A stretch of DNA of 64,000 nucleotides from Pyrrhosoma nymphula (GCA_963573305.1 OY754332.1:53233559-53297558), one strand, 5' to 3'; numbered from the stretch's first letter, positions 11,115 through 23,544 are shown. The notes: generated by a model not told the origin, from the letters alone. Numbers and translations are program-made.

Positions 11115-12440
11115 ATGGTACTAATTCCACATTCATGCTTTAGATGTTGTTATATAAAAAAAAATTTTGCTAATAAAACTAAGATGATAATAGCCAAATT
11201 ATGCCGAGATACGTACGTCTAATCCTTATGATAAATCTCCAAAGTTATTTATGATATTGCATCCGATGAATATTTTTACCTTTTCATTTCACCGAATACA
11301 AGGCGAAAATATTAAATTGCATATAATATTTTGACGGACAACAACATTAGAAACAACGGTTCCCGTTCACATTCAGTGACAGAAGTTCATACCTTCACAT
11401 CCCTCCTCTGGATGCCGACATTTACGCCAAAACCTACTCTAACCGACATTTTCAAGCCTCCTTCTCTGTTTCAAGATGTTTTTCTTTCGCTGATGCCTTT
11501 AAAAATTCTGCAGAAATTAGTAACCTTCGGTGACACTTGTATGACCAAATAATTAAACCAAAAATCGAATAGATAGCAGTAGGATCAACCAGAAAGTGAT
11601 ACCATGCCATCTGAGTACCAGTACGCTTAAGGGGTAGGTGGTCGGATTCATCATGCGTACTTGTGTGCTCGCGAATGCGGAAGGGTTGAGATAGTTTGAA
11701 GTTTTCCCTAGTCAAAATAGAGACCATATTTGAATAGTTTTTTTTATATTTAAGTAGCTGCAAGAGGCATGAAGTAAATATTGCACCATTATTGACACAA
11801 AACTTCGTTTTAAATCACTGAAATTCTCAATAATTAACCAAATATACAAAGATGTACATGGTTTTAATCTGACTCATTCTTTTCCACGCCATACGCTTAA
11901 CACTCCACAACCGCAGATTTTTGGCTAATTTGTGAAAACAACTACCTACGATGAGTAATGAATTCATTTTAAAATAATTGAGAAAGCATACGAACTACAC
12001 ACTGTTAAATTCCTGGCGATATCTATGCGTTAGAATCTCTTCATTTTTTAATAAAGACACTCTGGAGCGTATAGACGTATGATAGCCCTTGGAAAACGGC
12101 TGGTATTTTTTTTGGAAAATATCTCGAAAAGTAGTAGGGTAAGTGGCTGATATTTTGGTATCAATGGAGAGGTAAGATACGGTCTTTCTTTATTATGAGA
12201 CCAAATTTTTCGAATTTTATTCGAGTGATATCTCACTCATACTACCTTGAACACCGGTGGGCTCAGCTCGAATTCGGAAGGGTGATTATAATTTGCGTCC
12301 GAGTGATGCGTCCCTTGACTGCAGGTGGCAGGCAGTACGCGCGAAATCACCTTAGCCGTCGATGCCCGTAAACGTCAAGTCGTAGATGCGCTATGAATAA
12401 TCTGAAAGCACGTCATGAAAACAGAAATTCGGAGCATGCT
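11115..12440. other. No recognised feature
   Basis: AT-rich DNA with only short unrecognised frames (for example 11452-11763 -, 103 codons). No repeats or hairpins were noticed. Confidence 0.4.
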
Positions 12441-12479
12441 CTTACACGGCAGTGACAATAACAGTCGCAGAGCAAACAT

Positions 12480-12765
12480 AATTGGAAGCAATGATGCGGT
12501 GTTATCGTAAAATGAAGAAGATCAAATGGAGAGCGATAATCACTAATCAAGCAGACTTACGAAGAGTTGGGGAGAAAAGATGTATGATGAAAACAGGGAA
12601 AAAGGAGGGACAAAAAGGAGAGAAAAGGGACAAATGTACGACGCAACAACTTCTTAAAATCAGTACTAATAGGAGACATGAATGGGGAAGAAATACCGAG
12701 GTAGGCCAAGGATGGAAAACACGAGGCAGGTGATGAAGAACGTTAAAATGAAGATTTATGTACGA
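12480..12765 (+). pseudogene. RTE-like LINE C-terminal remnant
   Basis: The frame at 12482-12733 contains EAMMRCYRKMKKIKW, ITNQADLRRVGEKR and further basic sequence, then a frameshift to KKYRGRPRMENTRQVMKNVK at about 12690-12755. This order (MRCYR.M..IKW - ITN..LRR.GE.R - GRPR) is the post-RT region of RTE-like LINEs that I recognise from arthropod genomes. Only the last roughly 95 codons survive. The same family recurs at 14.5, 36.0, 37.0 and 38.4 kb and, nearly whole, at 48.6-51.3 kb. Confidence 0.6.
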
Positions 12766-14478
12766 ATAAAACTGTTTGCATTTGAAGACTGAAAAATTCA
12801 AAATAATACCAAAATATTAATGTCGATTCTTAATAATTCATCTTTGAGGCGTCTATGGCGTTGTGGTCGATTAACTAATATTTTACTTTTTGTTCCACCG
12901 AAAACAAAGCAACCATACTAGAATGTCTACAATACTTGCGTAATAAATAGATATTCAAGCTGATGATCCGAATGAAAAGAATACCATGCATCAGGCAATT
13001 ATATCTCTGTCTATAGCCGCAGGGCGTAAATCATAATTTTATACATCGCTATCATCCCTGAGTTACACCCACATATAAGGATGTAAAATAAAGCAATTTC
13101 CATTCATCGTGCAATAACAGAGCAATAATTCTACAAAAATTATTAAACAATCAGTAATATTGAGTTGGAATTTGATGATTGGACCAATGCTTCTGTGTGT
13201 TGTTGTAACCACAGTGATAAAATTCAATTTTTGAACCGCCATATTTGGCCTAGATGCAGATGGGCAATATGCAGCATGCAAAGGAAACACTTATAGGACA
13301 GGTAAATTTATGTTTATGAGTAGAATGTCATATTATGATACTTCATTTTAGGACATGCTCTAATAATTTGCGTAGATAGCTTTGAAAATACACTGAACTT
13401 ATATAGGCAATCATTTTCTCCATTCTGCTTTATAATTGTACGTTGCCTAACCTATATAAATATCATTTTGAATTATTGACCCTTATCATATTTTAATTTC
13501 CTATGGTAAAAATGTTTAAACTATAATTGTTTTACGATTAGTTATACCTGCAAGTCGTCAAATACTTTTGATTCCCCCTTTAATAGGTGCCATTTTAACA
13601 ATTTTAAAAATAATTTAACTAATTAATTCCACTAATTATGCCCATTAATGCGCAGGAAATACATAAACAGCTCAGAAGTAGTAGTTGCTCCATCATTTCC
13701 TCCAAATTTAAACGCTCATATGGTTTATGAAAACTGTCCGGTTACATCGGCACATGGCCATTTATGCCACGCTTGAATTTTTTCTACATAATTTATTAAT
13801 TTTAGCCAATGTCTCGCCATTATACGAAACTGAATTCACTGATTTTTAATTTCATGAGCATTGTTTATCGTTCAGTATCACGGAAAAGTTTAGGATCGGG
13901 ATGAAAATGTAGATATTAGTTCACGCTCGTACAATACGAAGCAAATTAATGAAAGGGAGAGTTGCGGCAACTGGTATTTCTGAGGCTGGGGATTTTTATA
14001 GACATGAAAAGACAGTGCAAATTCATAATGTGTGTCTGTCCCCCATTGATAATTTATGATTACTTCGTACTTTGCCACTTAAACACTAAATGCCCTCTCC
14101 GGCGCCATGGCATTCGAAACTATTTGCGGCTGCAGTGGCGGAGCGCAAGCAGGTTATCAATGTGGTGAATTGATGTTACCCGGAGCCGAAATCACGGAAC
14201 AGCGTGCGTTAAGTTTCATTGATAATCTACCCGAAGACATTATCGAACTTATGGGTTGTTAAAAAAAAAGTTTGTCATTTTAAATCCAACATCCCAAAAT
14301 TCGTATTTTCATATTAGTGGTACATAAAATCTGTCGTCGAAGGCTGAAAAATATATAGGAAACCACCCTCATACTCATTTGAATTTACGTAACAATCGCT
14401 CCCTTTGTTTAGACCTAGGTAAAACAAGTCCATTGATGGCCATTTATTTTTCTGCTTCATCATCATAGCATTATAATC
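12766..14478. other. No recognised feature (AT-rich)
   Basis: Very AT-rich sequence with short frames only; no motif was identified. Confidence 0.4.
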
Positions 14479-15475
14479 TTAGGATTGGTATACTGCAGCC
14501 CTCCATTTCGCCCTATCCCATGCCAGTTCCTTCACTTCCCTATGGTTCTTCTTCCCCCTATCCCTCTTGACTTGCCCCAAGTACTTGTCTCTTGGTCTTT
14601 CTCTGGGGACTTTCCCTTCAATCTTTCCCTCCATTATGCTTCCCTCGTAATTGATGTATCTCATGACATGGCCAACCCACCGTGTTCTTCTTTGGCGTAT
14701 GGTGCTCCACAGTGTCCTTTCTTCTCCAATTCTTCTGTATACCTCCTCGTTTCTCACCCTATTCGTCCATTTGATCTTCAGCATCCTCCTCCAGCACCAG
14801 ATCTCGAAGGCTTCTATTCTTTTCTGGTCAGTTTTTCCAATGGTCCATGCTTCTGATCCGTATATTTCACACGAATGTTTTCACGTACTGTTTCCTTGTC
14901 TCCAGTCTTATGCTCTTCGAGCAGAGTAGCGGCCTTTTGGCCATGAATGCCGTCTTAGCTTGGGCTATTCGACACATGATGACTGTCGTGCTTCTTCCAT
15001 CCCAGGTAATGGTGCTCCCGAGGTAGGTGAATGATTCCACTTGCTCTAATCTTTCTCCTTTGAGGCGGACGTCGGCCACTACGTTCTCTCTTCCGCACAC
15101 AAGTATCTTGGTTTTCTTCTTATTGACTTTCATGTTGTATTCCTGGAACACTTTTTCAATTGTGTTCAGTGAGTTCTGTAGGTCTTCCTCGTTTTCTGCT
15201 ACGATCGCGATATCATAAGCGAAGCGTAGCATGTTGATTTCTTCTCCATTCACTTTGATTCCTTGTTCTTCTATTTCTTTTATTGCTTCCTCCATGTACA
15301 TATTGAAGAGTGCTGGTGACAGGTGCATCCTTGTCGGACCCCTTTGTTAATTTTTGCCTCCATATTTCTTCCATCTTGCGTGCGTATTGTGGCCACCTGG
15401 TCCTTGTAGAGCTTGTAGATGATTCTTCTGTCATTGTAGTCCATTGTAGTTTCTCTTTACATTTCCTCCTTATGC
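14479..15475 (-). pseudogene. RTE-like LINE reverse transcriptase fragment
   Basis: Minus-strand pieces in three frames cover the second half of a reverse transcriptase. At 15330-15440 the pieces include RRIIYKLYKDQVATIRT and KGVRQGC. At 14867-15328 follow LSPALFNMYMEEAIKEI, then RFAYDIAIVAEN where the catalytic FADD should stand, then VNKKKTKILVC and FTYLGSTITWDG. At 14479-14790 come RRMLKIKWTNRVRNEEVYRRIGE, RRTRWVGHVMRY and the basic C-terminus. FADD has become FAYD, so one catalytic Asp is lost, and there are at least two frameshifts. The 5' half is absent. This is a dead, 5'-truncated copy. Confidence 0.82.
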
Positions 15476-15479
15476 ACAT

Positions 15480-16575
15480 TTAATTAATTTTACGAAGGTA
15501 ATATACTGGGTAAGGAAAGTTTACACGGAAGTGATAAAACATCCTCCAGATTTGCAAATGTCTAGGACCCTATCTACTAACAATATTTATTTTATCATCC
15601 GAGCGTACGTCCTACCCTACTTCATACCGTCCATAAAACCTATTCTCTTCCTTTCCCTCCCCCGCTTACCAAGCATCCTCCCATCTATTGCGGCCTTAAG
15701 CACCATTCGCCCCTCATTATCTCTTCCAATCAACACCTACTTTGCCTCCTCTTAATCTCACCCAGAAGTTTCCTTTCCTCACCCACAATACCAAACACTT
15801 CCTCGTTTTTCTTCCTTTCCGTACACCGAACCTTCTTCAACCTCCTCCACACCCACCTCTGCAATGCCTAAATGAACTAATTTATTTGATTGATGCCGCC
15901 CTACTAATACCACAAATTTCTAAATCACTTCTACACAAAATAATTACAGCTAATCCCACCGTTGCCCTGACAAAGAAAGATCATGCTGCGAGGGAATCGG
16001 TAAAGTCACGACACAATTCTGCCTGTTATCAACTGCTGCTACTGATTTAAATACCTTCGTAGGCATATACGTATCCACTCGCCACTGCAGACGGTTTATC
16101 TCGAGCACACTTAAAATTGTCCTACAATAATTGAAGGCTGCATTGCTTTGTCAGACTATGTCCAAGGCAAGTCTAACGAAGTTCACCATGTGCCTCTGAT
16201 AACATGGTATTCATAGCGTTGCTTTTGCAGAATTTTTTCTGGCGGCTTTAGTCCGAAGAAAATTAAAACTTGCTGGTTCCACAGCGTGATTAAAGTTTAA
16301 AATCGAGGTGAAGCTGAATATCAACTTATAAGCCCATTCAAATCCTTACTAAGACCAGAATTAAGTAAATTACATACCAAACTGGAATATAATAAGAATG
16401 TATGAATACGTGGGTTAATTATGAATATATTCCGTGCATAATATTTTTTCACAAGTAAATCCGCTCAAGGCCGTAACAAACTGAACGCAAATATCTGTTA
16501 AGGTTACATTACAAAGATACCCATCACATTGTTTCATTTCGGGGTAGGCCAAATCATAATCCCTTAATTACTAGT
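15480..16575. other. No recognised feature
   Basis: A pyrimidine-rich stretch (15600-15870 +) gives Pro/Leu/Ser-rich frames that look compositional. No motif is recognised. Confidence 0.4.
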
Positions 16576-16579
16576 ATTG

Positions 16580-16995
16580 AGCCTAAGAAAACTGGCTCTG
16601 TTTCAATAATATCCACTATTCTCCCCATCCATGCATACATCAATTGCCTCCCTTAAATTCATGCATAGTTTCATACACCATGTCCTAGTTCTTAAGGCTC
16701 AAAATATTCCTCTTCTTAAGAGTATCTCCCACCGCATTCACGTATAACCTTTTTGGTTTAACCCTTCCCTAACACCATTCATTCGTCAATCATTAATCTG
16801 TTTCGCTTTTAGACTCTCTTCCATTCTCTCCACGTGGCCAAAACAACGGAGCACGCTCCATTCATATACTGCCCTTAACCGGAGGATCCATTCCACATTC
16901 CTTCAACCCTATTCCTCCTACTTTTACCGCAGACACTTCTCAAATGCCGCACTCCCACTGCATTTAGCAAACACTTAGGCTTTTTCTGGCAAGCA
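16580..16995 (-). pseudogene. RTE-like LINE C-terminus remnant
   Basis: The minus-strand translation at about 16905-16975 contains LNAVGVRHLRSVCGKSRRNRVEG, the post-RT block also present at 6.45 kb and 36.05 kb. The lower-coordinate part (16585-16770) aligns with 3640-3752. This copy is uninterrupted, which shows where LINE copy A inserted in the 3.6-6.5 kb copy. Frames are broken throughout. Confidence 0.6.
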
Positions 16996-17116
16996 ATAAA
17001 GTGGGAAGGAGTACGACATTGTATACAGTGATATTTGCTCCCTTGGGCAAACATTCATTCATTGATAACCCACGTGCTACTTCTTTTTCCCAAGTTACTC
17101 CACCCATCAACCCTAC

Positions 17117-17124
17117 CTACCCAT
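17117..17124. repeat. Target site duplication, left (CTACCCAT)
   Basis: The 8-bp CTACCCAT directly precedes TAGGGTGGATCG and recurs at 22155-22162 after the right end of the element. An 8-bp duplication is the rule for the hAT superfamily (P elements share it). Confidence 0.85.
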
Positions 17125-17605
17125 TAGGGTGGATCGAAAAAACGTTTCTTTTTCGAAATCGGTCTGCAGCTAGTGCTTATAGTTTGTGGTTGGTGGCCCT
17201 TATACCCCATAAAAAATTCCAACTTGATTGGATTATATCTTCAGGCTGCACTTTTTAGTTTAAATTTTAAATTTTTGTTAAAAAATATAACCAAATTGCA
17301 AATTTTCCTGATAGTTTCAAGATGCTCCCGGAGCGATTTTATGGAAAATAATTACATATATTGCTTGCATGTTATTTAAAATTCGGGATTGAGTCTTTTT
17401 AAATCAGGCAAAACAGTTTTATAGTTCGCCAAAATTCGTCAAAAAACGCCAAATATACCGAAATGTTACGGATACTGGGTAGGCAATAACCCACTATAAT
17501 AACTCGACCCCACCGACTTACATTTACCAAGAACGATAAGGTAATAGGAAATGAAGATAACTGCAGCTCTTAGTTCATCGAATAATCGACTATCCAGCAC
17601 TCACC
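17125..17605 (+). repeat. Left terminal inverted repeat of hAT-like A
   Basis: Shared landmarks with the right end, in order: ATCGGTCTGCAGCTAGTGCTTA, GTTTGTGGTTGGTGG, CCATAAAAAATTCCAA, TATATCTTCAGGCTGC, CCCGGAG, ATTACATATATTGCTTG, AAATGTTACGGAT, GGCAATAACCC, CACCGACTT. Similarity fades after about 17605. Confidence 0.85.
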
Positions 17606-18702
17606 AAGAGGAGGTGGCTGTGTGCCGCCGCATCGAGTGCCGCCCACCCACCCACTCGGGTTTAAGTCCGCTTATTTAGGTTTTTAAGTCCGCTTTGGTT
17701 TCCAACTTTGGTAATATTTTCCTGTCCTCCAATTGAACTCTAATGTAACCATCTCGGGAGTCATAACCACATATTGCAATTGAGGCAGCAGTTACATCCA
17801 TACTGCCTGGCTATGGCACGGCAGGTCAAAAAAAGGCTGCAGTTTTCCTAGGGAATCGTCTCTTACTGCTGCGATCTCTTCAAAATTTTAATTTGTAAGT
17901 AAGTATGCTACTGAAGGTGATGCTATTTCTTATTTTCACGAGTGCAATAAATCTGCGTAACCTTTGGCATTAAATTTGATCACTGGGGGTGTAAATTTTC
18001 TAATGGTGATGTTTGGTAGGATTTGGCTTTTTCTTGCTCCAGGATCTCCTTCGCCGCATTTTGACGCACATTTGGATGACCGTCTGCCAACATACCAACA
18101 AGTAAGTTTTCTGGATGCCCCCAGAAAGCATGATTTTGAAGACGTTCATAGAGAAAAGTCTTTAAATCGTTTGGTAAGTACTACATTTTCTGTTATGTTA
18201 GCCACAGATTTTTAGACGCGTCGTTGATAGTTCCATTGCATTTGATGTGAACCCAAATGGGAACGTAGACTTACACGACAAATTCGGTCTATGTCTCAAG
18301 AGCAGGTGATGGATTTTACGTTGCTTCATACAGTTGAAAGATGCGCCCTGCAAGAGTCAGCCATCGAGCATGGTGAATGGGCCCAGGAAGACACATCGCA
18401 AGATAATTTGGACACACTCCACAGTTTGCAGCCTGACACATTTTTTATGGGTAAGCCTGGTCTTTGCTGAAAACATCAACGTCAACATCAGGAAGAAAAG
18501 CTTCAATTTTTTCGAACTGGACGATGGGTCGGTCTTAGTAAATGACAAGCTCTTTCCTAGCGTCGCCATGAAATCCCTTCGGGACGGGTATCTTGCCGTC
18601 AATTTTCTCAAAAATGTCTTAGGGGCAGTTCATTAGAATGCAATTGACACAATCCATTGGAGAGGACGCTGGATATATTCTTCTAAACGCCGGATGACGC
18701 CG

Positions 18703-18713
18703 GTGTGCTTCCT
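18703..18713. repeat. Target site duplication of LINE copy B, left
   Basis: GTGTGCTTCCT at 18703-18713 and GTGTTCTTCCT at 21097-21107 flank LINE copy B and differ at one base. Removing the LINE and one copy restores the continuous transposase reading KNT-GVIRR, which independently supports the boundary. Confidence 0.8.
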
Positions 18714-21096
18714 TCATCTACATCTACATATTACCCCGCAAGCCGCCTCAATAGGCGTGTGGCGGGGGGTGTTAGGACACCAGTCGCTTAAAGATAAAAA
18801 GGAAACGCTCTAATGAAATTACACCTAGCATTTATTGAAGTCCCTTATTGTTCGGGGGAAAAACGAATTACCATACCTATCCGTTCGGCAAAATATCTCT
18901 CTTAATTTATCGTTTCTGTCGGACCTGGAAATATAGTGGGGTTCTAATATGATGTTCTCCGTGTCGCTCTGAAAGATATCTATTCTCAATTGTTCAAGCA
19001 ATCTAAGCCTAGCGCGCAGCCTCCGAGTCTCTAGCGGTTCCCAGCCTAATTCGTTTAACATCTGTGTAACGCTGTCAGTACGCCCGTAGCTGTTTTTGAC
19101 GAATCGCGCAGCTTTCCTTTGTATTTTATTAAGTTCCCGGACTAAGTCTTTCTGCACCGGATCCCATATGCTCGCTGCATATTCAAGGTGTGGCCGGACG
19201 AGTGCTAAATAGCACCTCTCTTTTACTTTTTCATCCGAAAATCTTCCCACAATACGCTTGACGAATCCTAGCTTCTTCAGAGCTCTGCCACAAATATTTC
19301 TTATATGTGCTCCCCACGATAGGTCCGAAGTTATCGTAACTCCTAGATACTTCACTTCATCTGTCGCCTTCATGTTAACACCATCCACAGTATATACATG
19401 GGAATAGTTGGACGACTTCCGCAAGAAATGTACCGCCGTGCATTTGCTCAGATTAAGTTCGAGTCCCCACTCTTGGCTCCACACATGAACGTTGTTTAAA
19501 TCCGATGATAGAGTTTCAAAGTCAGAGTGATCACTAATTTCACGATAGATGACAGCGTCGTCGGCGAATAGACGTATTTTACTGCTAATTCGAGAGCATA
19601 GATCATTTATGTATATAATGAACAAAAGGGGTCCGATCACGCTTCCTTGCGGGACACCTGATGTCACTTTAACGACATCAGAGCTAATTCCGTCAAGAAC
19701 TACCTTTTGCTTACGATCACTCAGAAAGTCGCGTATCCAGTTTACTACTGTTTCGTTTAGGCCGCATGACTGTAATTTGTATAAAAGTTTGTTATGAGGT
19801 ACCGTGTCGAAAGCTTTCTTAAAATCTAGAAATAATGCGTCAACTTGTCTTTTCGATTCGCCAGATTTGAGAACGTCATGAAGAAAGAGCGCGAGTTGTG
19901 TTTCACATGATCTACCTTTCCGGAAGCCGTGCTGACAGCCATGGAGGACGTTACGACTGTCCAGGAACGTCATGATATTGCTAACGACGATATGTTCGAG
20001 TATCTTGCCTATAATCGACGTTAATGAAATTGGTCGATAGTTCCCTGGGTCGTGTCTGTTTCCCTTTTTGAATATCGGTGTAACGTTTGCAATTTTCCAG
20101 TCTAATGGTATCTTTCCTTCAGACAATGACTTCTTGAATATTATGTTTAAGAACGGTGCGATCTGTGGCGCTAACTCCTTGAGGACACGCGCGGGTATTC
20201 CCTCCGGACCCGGAGATTTACTATTTTTTATCGACTGTAGCTGTTTAGTTATCCCATCACGTTGAATAGTGATTTCTTTCATCGGTTCCTCAGTGAATTG
20301 TATTTCAAAATTACATGCAGTATCGTCTGTGGTGAATACACTTTTGAAGTGGGAATTTAACGTGTTAGCTTTGTCAATATTTTCGGTGACAAGTTTGCCA
20401 TCATTATCAAATAACGAATCTACGGTTGAAGATTTTCCCTGAAGCTCTCTCGCATATGACCAAAAAGATTTCGGATTTTCTTCGAGTAATTCACCAAGTA
20501 CTTTTTTCTTGAAATTTAGCAATGCAGAACGCATTGATTTCTTAGTTTTTGAGCGTTGCGCAGCGTAACTTTCTTTTGCTTCAAGTTCCTTCGATTTGTC
20601 ACCTACCGTAGTGAACTTTTTAACCAAGTTGTACAATTTTCTCTGTCTCTTAAGGTCCCTCCTAACATCGTTGTTATACCAGCGAGGTTCTTTACTGTCG
20701 CATTTCAATTTTTGCGGAATATATTCGTTGATTCCCCGTCGTAGAATTTTTAAGAAATATTTCCATGATTCATCAGTGCTTTTATCCTCAGTTTTAGCTA
20801 CGAAATCCGTGTACGAATCATTAAGCATCTCGCCAAATTTGATGAAGTTGCATTTATCAAATAAATAAATATTGCGTTTCGGTTTTACAGCTGACTCTAC
20901 TTCAATTTTTAAGGTTGCAAAAATTACTCTGTGATCACTTATGCCGTCAATAATATCGAGCTGTTTTATCAACTTAGGATGGCTTACTGCAAAAAGGTCT
21001 AATATTTTATTTCCTCTCGTAGGCTTGTCAACTACTTGGGAAAGTGAGTGATTAGCAAGTGTGTTGAGTAAGATCTCACTGATTTCCCTATTCCTT
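18714..21096 (-). mobile_element. CR1/L2-type non-LTR retrotransposon, copy B (5'-truncated)
   Basis: A second copy of the LINE at 3.75-6.23 kb with the same 3' tail (TCATCTACATCTACAT on the plus strand, one unit fewer). Its 5' truncation lies about 140 bp further into the element than in copy A. It sits inside the hAT-like A transposase gene with an 11-bp duplication carrying one mismatch. Differing truncation points and flanks show an independent insertion, not an assembly duplicate or segmental duplication. Confidence 0.92.
18825..21096 (-). CDS. LINE reverse transcriptase, copy B
   Basis: An open frame of about 757 LINE codons. The frame runs on upstream to 21173 through residual transposase sequence, so an annotated start there would be an artefact. 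It contains the end of the endonuclease domain (SDHR), the RT blocks NYRPISLTS, LDFKKAFDTVPH and SGVPQGSVIGPLLF, FADD (near 19553-19573), and the C-terminal region to TIRDFNKC. It differs from copy A at only about eight residues (for example LKQ/IKQ, LDII/LNII, YAVD/YTVD, NIKA/NMKA, EKCYF/ERCYL). The GGDFN part of the endonuclease is missing, so the copy is not autonomous. Confidence 0.93.
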
Positions 21097-21699
21097 GTGT
21101 TCTTCCTCTCTCCGTCGGATCCTATGCACGACAATTCCGTCAAATTCCGCCTTCTTTGCAGAGTAAGTTCCAATTAAACAGCTTCCTCGACGAGAGAAAT
21201 GTGCTCTCCTTGACAAGTCCGTTGGTACGTATTTCCAGTCTCTTCACATGTCTCTTTCACCAAAGTAGAATCTTTCTTTCCATCGTAGTACAACGACAAA
21301 CTTTCTTACTCTGGGGAAATTTTAGTTCTTTAGTGTTTGTCGCGTTCGTGAGCGCTCTCGTCTGGTATTGTTTTTGTCTATAACAATGATAAATTTCTCG
21401 TTTTAAGGTAGTGTTTTATCTACATCACTCAGAAGGCTTGACGCCAAATGTGCAGCTGCTCTATCTGACACACCACGCCTCTCATATGCACGCGAAAACG
21501 ATCTCAGATTTACCCTGGTCTGACTACTTGTCCCTAAGTTAAACTTATTCTATTGAAAAATGAATTCCCTATTTTCACCGGTCCTTCGTGTCCTCTTTGC
21601 CTCGCACGGGCAATGGGAGCACTGGAAGAAGAGTCCTAATGGTGCAGGGTATAAGAAACGCACGTTCTGGCGTTATTAATGCATTTGAATCAACCTTTT

Positions 21700-22154
21700 C
21701 ATGGTAATTGTTGGTTGATTAGTCGATAAACTTAGAGTTGCAGTTAACTTTATTTCCTGTTACCTAATCGTCGTTGGTAAATTCAAGTCGGTGTGGTCGA
21801 ATTATTATTGCGGGTTATTGCCCACCCAACATCCGTAACATTTCTGTTTATTTGGCGTATTGTGACGAATTCCCTGATTCAAGCACACTAAATCGTTAAT
21901 ATTATGCAACATACAAGCAATATATGTAATTTTTGGCCATTATATCACTCCGGGAACATCGAGAAATCATCAGGAAAAATTGCAAATTTATGACACTTTT
22001 TCATAAAAATTTAAAATTTTGGATAAAAAGCGCAGCCTGAAGATATAATTCGATCGACTTGGAATTTTTTATGGGTTAAAAGGACCACCAACCACAAACT
22101 TTAAGCACTAGCTGCAGACCGATTAAGAATAAAAAACTTTTTCGATTGAGCTTA
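21700..22154 (-). repeat. Right terminal inverted repeat of hAT-like A
   Basis: Reverse complement of the left repeat with the same ordered landmarks. The outermost bases read TAAGCTCAATCG instead of TAGGGTGGATCG, so the right tip is diverged, which would likely impair mobilisation. The duplicate CTACCCAT follows at 22155-22162. Confidence 0.85.
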
Positions 22155-22162
22155 CTACCCAT

Positions 22163-23540
22163 TCTTGCTAGCGCAAATGACCTCCGCTGCCGGTACCTCT
22201 CCAAATGACATTACAATCAACTGAACCAGCATTTCAGCAGGCATGGCATATACATGGATTCCGTCTTTTCCCATCGGGTATCATTTTTAAAAGAGGGTAA
22301 AACAGCTTAGATAGTTAAGATTAAAACTCTCATTTTTCAACCATTTAAATTAAAGAACTTCCCCATGGAGGACGTTGACGACACAGAATGGTGATATAAC
22401 ACCGTATGCTTAAAAGAACGAATTCTGTACCACAATTTGAACGTTCGTAGAACAGAGTTTGAATGACAGTGGCTAAGTATTGGTACCTCTACAAGACCCC
22501 AAAAGGAGCTAAACTCAATCGTAAATTCAAATTCGCCCTTTTCACGATCGCATCCAGCGTCCCAGCAACCGTTCGAGTTCACAAGTCCCACCAGCTACCA
22601 CATATACAGTGACCATGCTCAATAATTATACCAACGGATCTAAATTACATCCATACAGTCACTGGGGTGGAGCAGAAAATGTGTTGAAACAATGTGAATC
22701 TTAATTTATCTGAGGAGAATCCCTCCCATCACTTCGTTTATTTTATACATTTTCTCAGAGCAACAGGCGGTCATATACTTCATTACTTCCTGATATAGCT
22801 TCGCCTCATTTAAGCTCAACTCCTCATCGAATATTTCCATCCTCAACCAACGCGAGTTTTATCGCTCCTTTAATACTTACGACTTCTATTATCGTGCTAA
22901 CGGTCGCTACGCAATTTCTGCACTTTGTATGAAAAGATAATTATGGATTTAGAAAGGCCGAGGTGAGACGGTGGATTAAAACACCACAGCACAACTATCT
23001 TCTTAAGACGCGAAAAGTGCCAAGGATTCTTTACGCATTATTTTCAGAAGGCATATCACACAAAAACTCACTGCCCGCCACTCAAAGTGATTATTTTTTG
23101 TTAATGAAAAAATAATGATTTTTAGAAAATCTATCTTCGGTTGGTACGACATATGAAATCGGCAAACAATTACTTTAGGAAAGCTATCCACTCAAATACA
23201 TTGTATATACTCAGAGGCCAAAAACGGAAGGCTGAAACTTTTTAGAAATTAGCAATTACTCTAGAAAACACTTCATTAATATCCGTACTGGCATTTTTAG
23301 CGACAAAGGAGACAAAGAGATATTCCATATCTCCAATTGTATTTCACGGCATTAGTCTGAGATAATATTTTTTAAATCAGGAGGAAGTAGCAAACTTTCA
23401 TAATGTCATTAAACAATTAAATCGATTAGCAATATTTTTTATTCTCTAAGGGACATTTCGAATGGCTTTTATGCAGCAAGTACTATGGTTAAAAGCTTCA
23501 GTTCAAAAAGTTTCCGCCAGGTTTTAAAGAAAATAGTCCA
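22163..23540. other. No recognised feature
   Basis: AT-rich DNA with only short frames (84 codons at most) and no motif. Confidence 0.4.
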
Positions 23541-23544
23541 AATT

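Larger units (their letters stand above)
18000..21173 (-). pseudogene. hAT-like A transposase, split by LINE copy B
   Basis: Two minus-strand parts flank the LINE. The upstream part (21173-21097) ends in IGSDGERKNT, and the downstream part (from 18702) resumes GVIRRLEEYIQRPLQWIV. Joined, they form the IGCDGT..NTG..GIIR.LE...RPLQW block also present in element B at about 46.26-46.14 kb. A further match is FWGHPENLLVGMLADG near 18125-18080, equal to FFGHPENLL.SMISD in element B. Two adjacent stops follow RPLQWIVSIAF at about 18640 and frames shift downstream, so it is non-functional even ignoring the LINE. The D of DGT could be the first catalytic Asp of an RNase H-like transposase; this is inference. 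From memory such proteins are widespread as uncharacterised proteins in arthropods and Hydra. Confidence 0.75.
17125..22154 (-). mobile_element. hAT-like DNA transposon A with long diverged inverted ends
   Basis: The ends are TAGGGTGGATCGAAAAA (left) and, reverse-complemented, TAAGCTCAATCGAAAAA (right), flanked by CTACCCAT on both sides. The inverted terminal repeats extend about 450-480 bp (17125-17605 and 21700-22154), clearly alignable but diverged by substitutions and small indels. TAGGG ends and 8-bp duplications fit hAT; repeats this long are atypical for hAT. The transposase gene lies on the minus strand and is split by LINE copy B. Without the LINE the element is about 2.65 kb. It is a relative of element B (44.3-48.3 kb): the first roughly 18 bp of the ends and the transposase motifs are shared. 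Confidence 0.85.

Noticed and set aside
18334..18636. 100-codon frame (+) inside hAT-like A as a gene
   Set aside because: The transposase homology is on the opposite strand (FEKIDGKI and RPLQW blocks), so this is a shadow.
3753..21096. Segmental duplication linking the two LINE copies
   Set aside because: Flanks and 5' truncation points differ and copy B has its own target duplication, so they are separate insertions.
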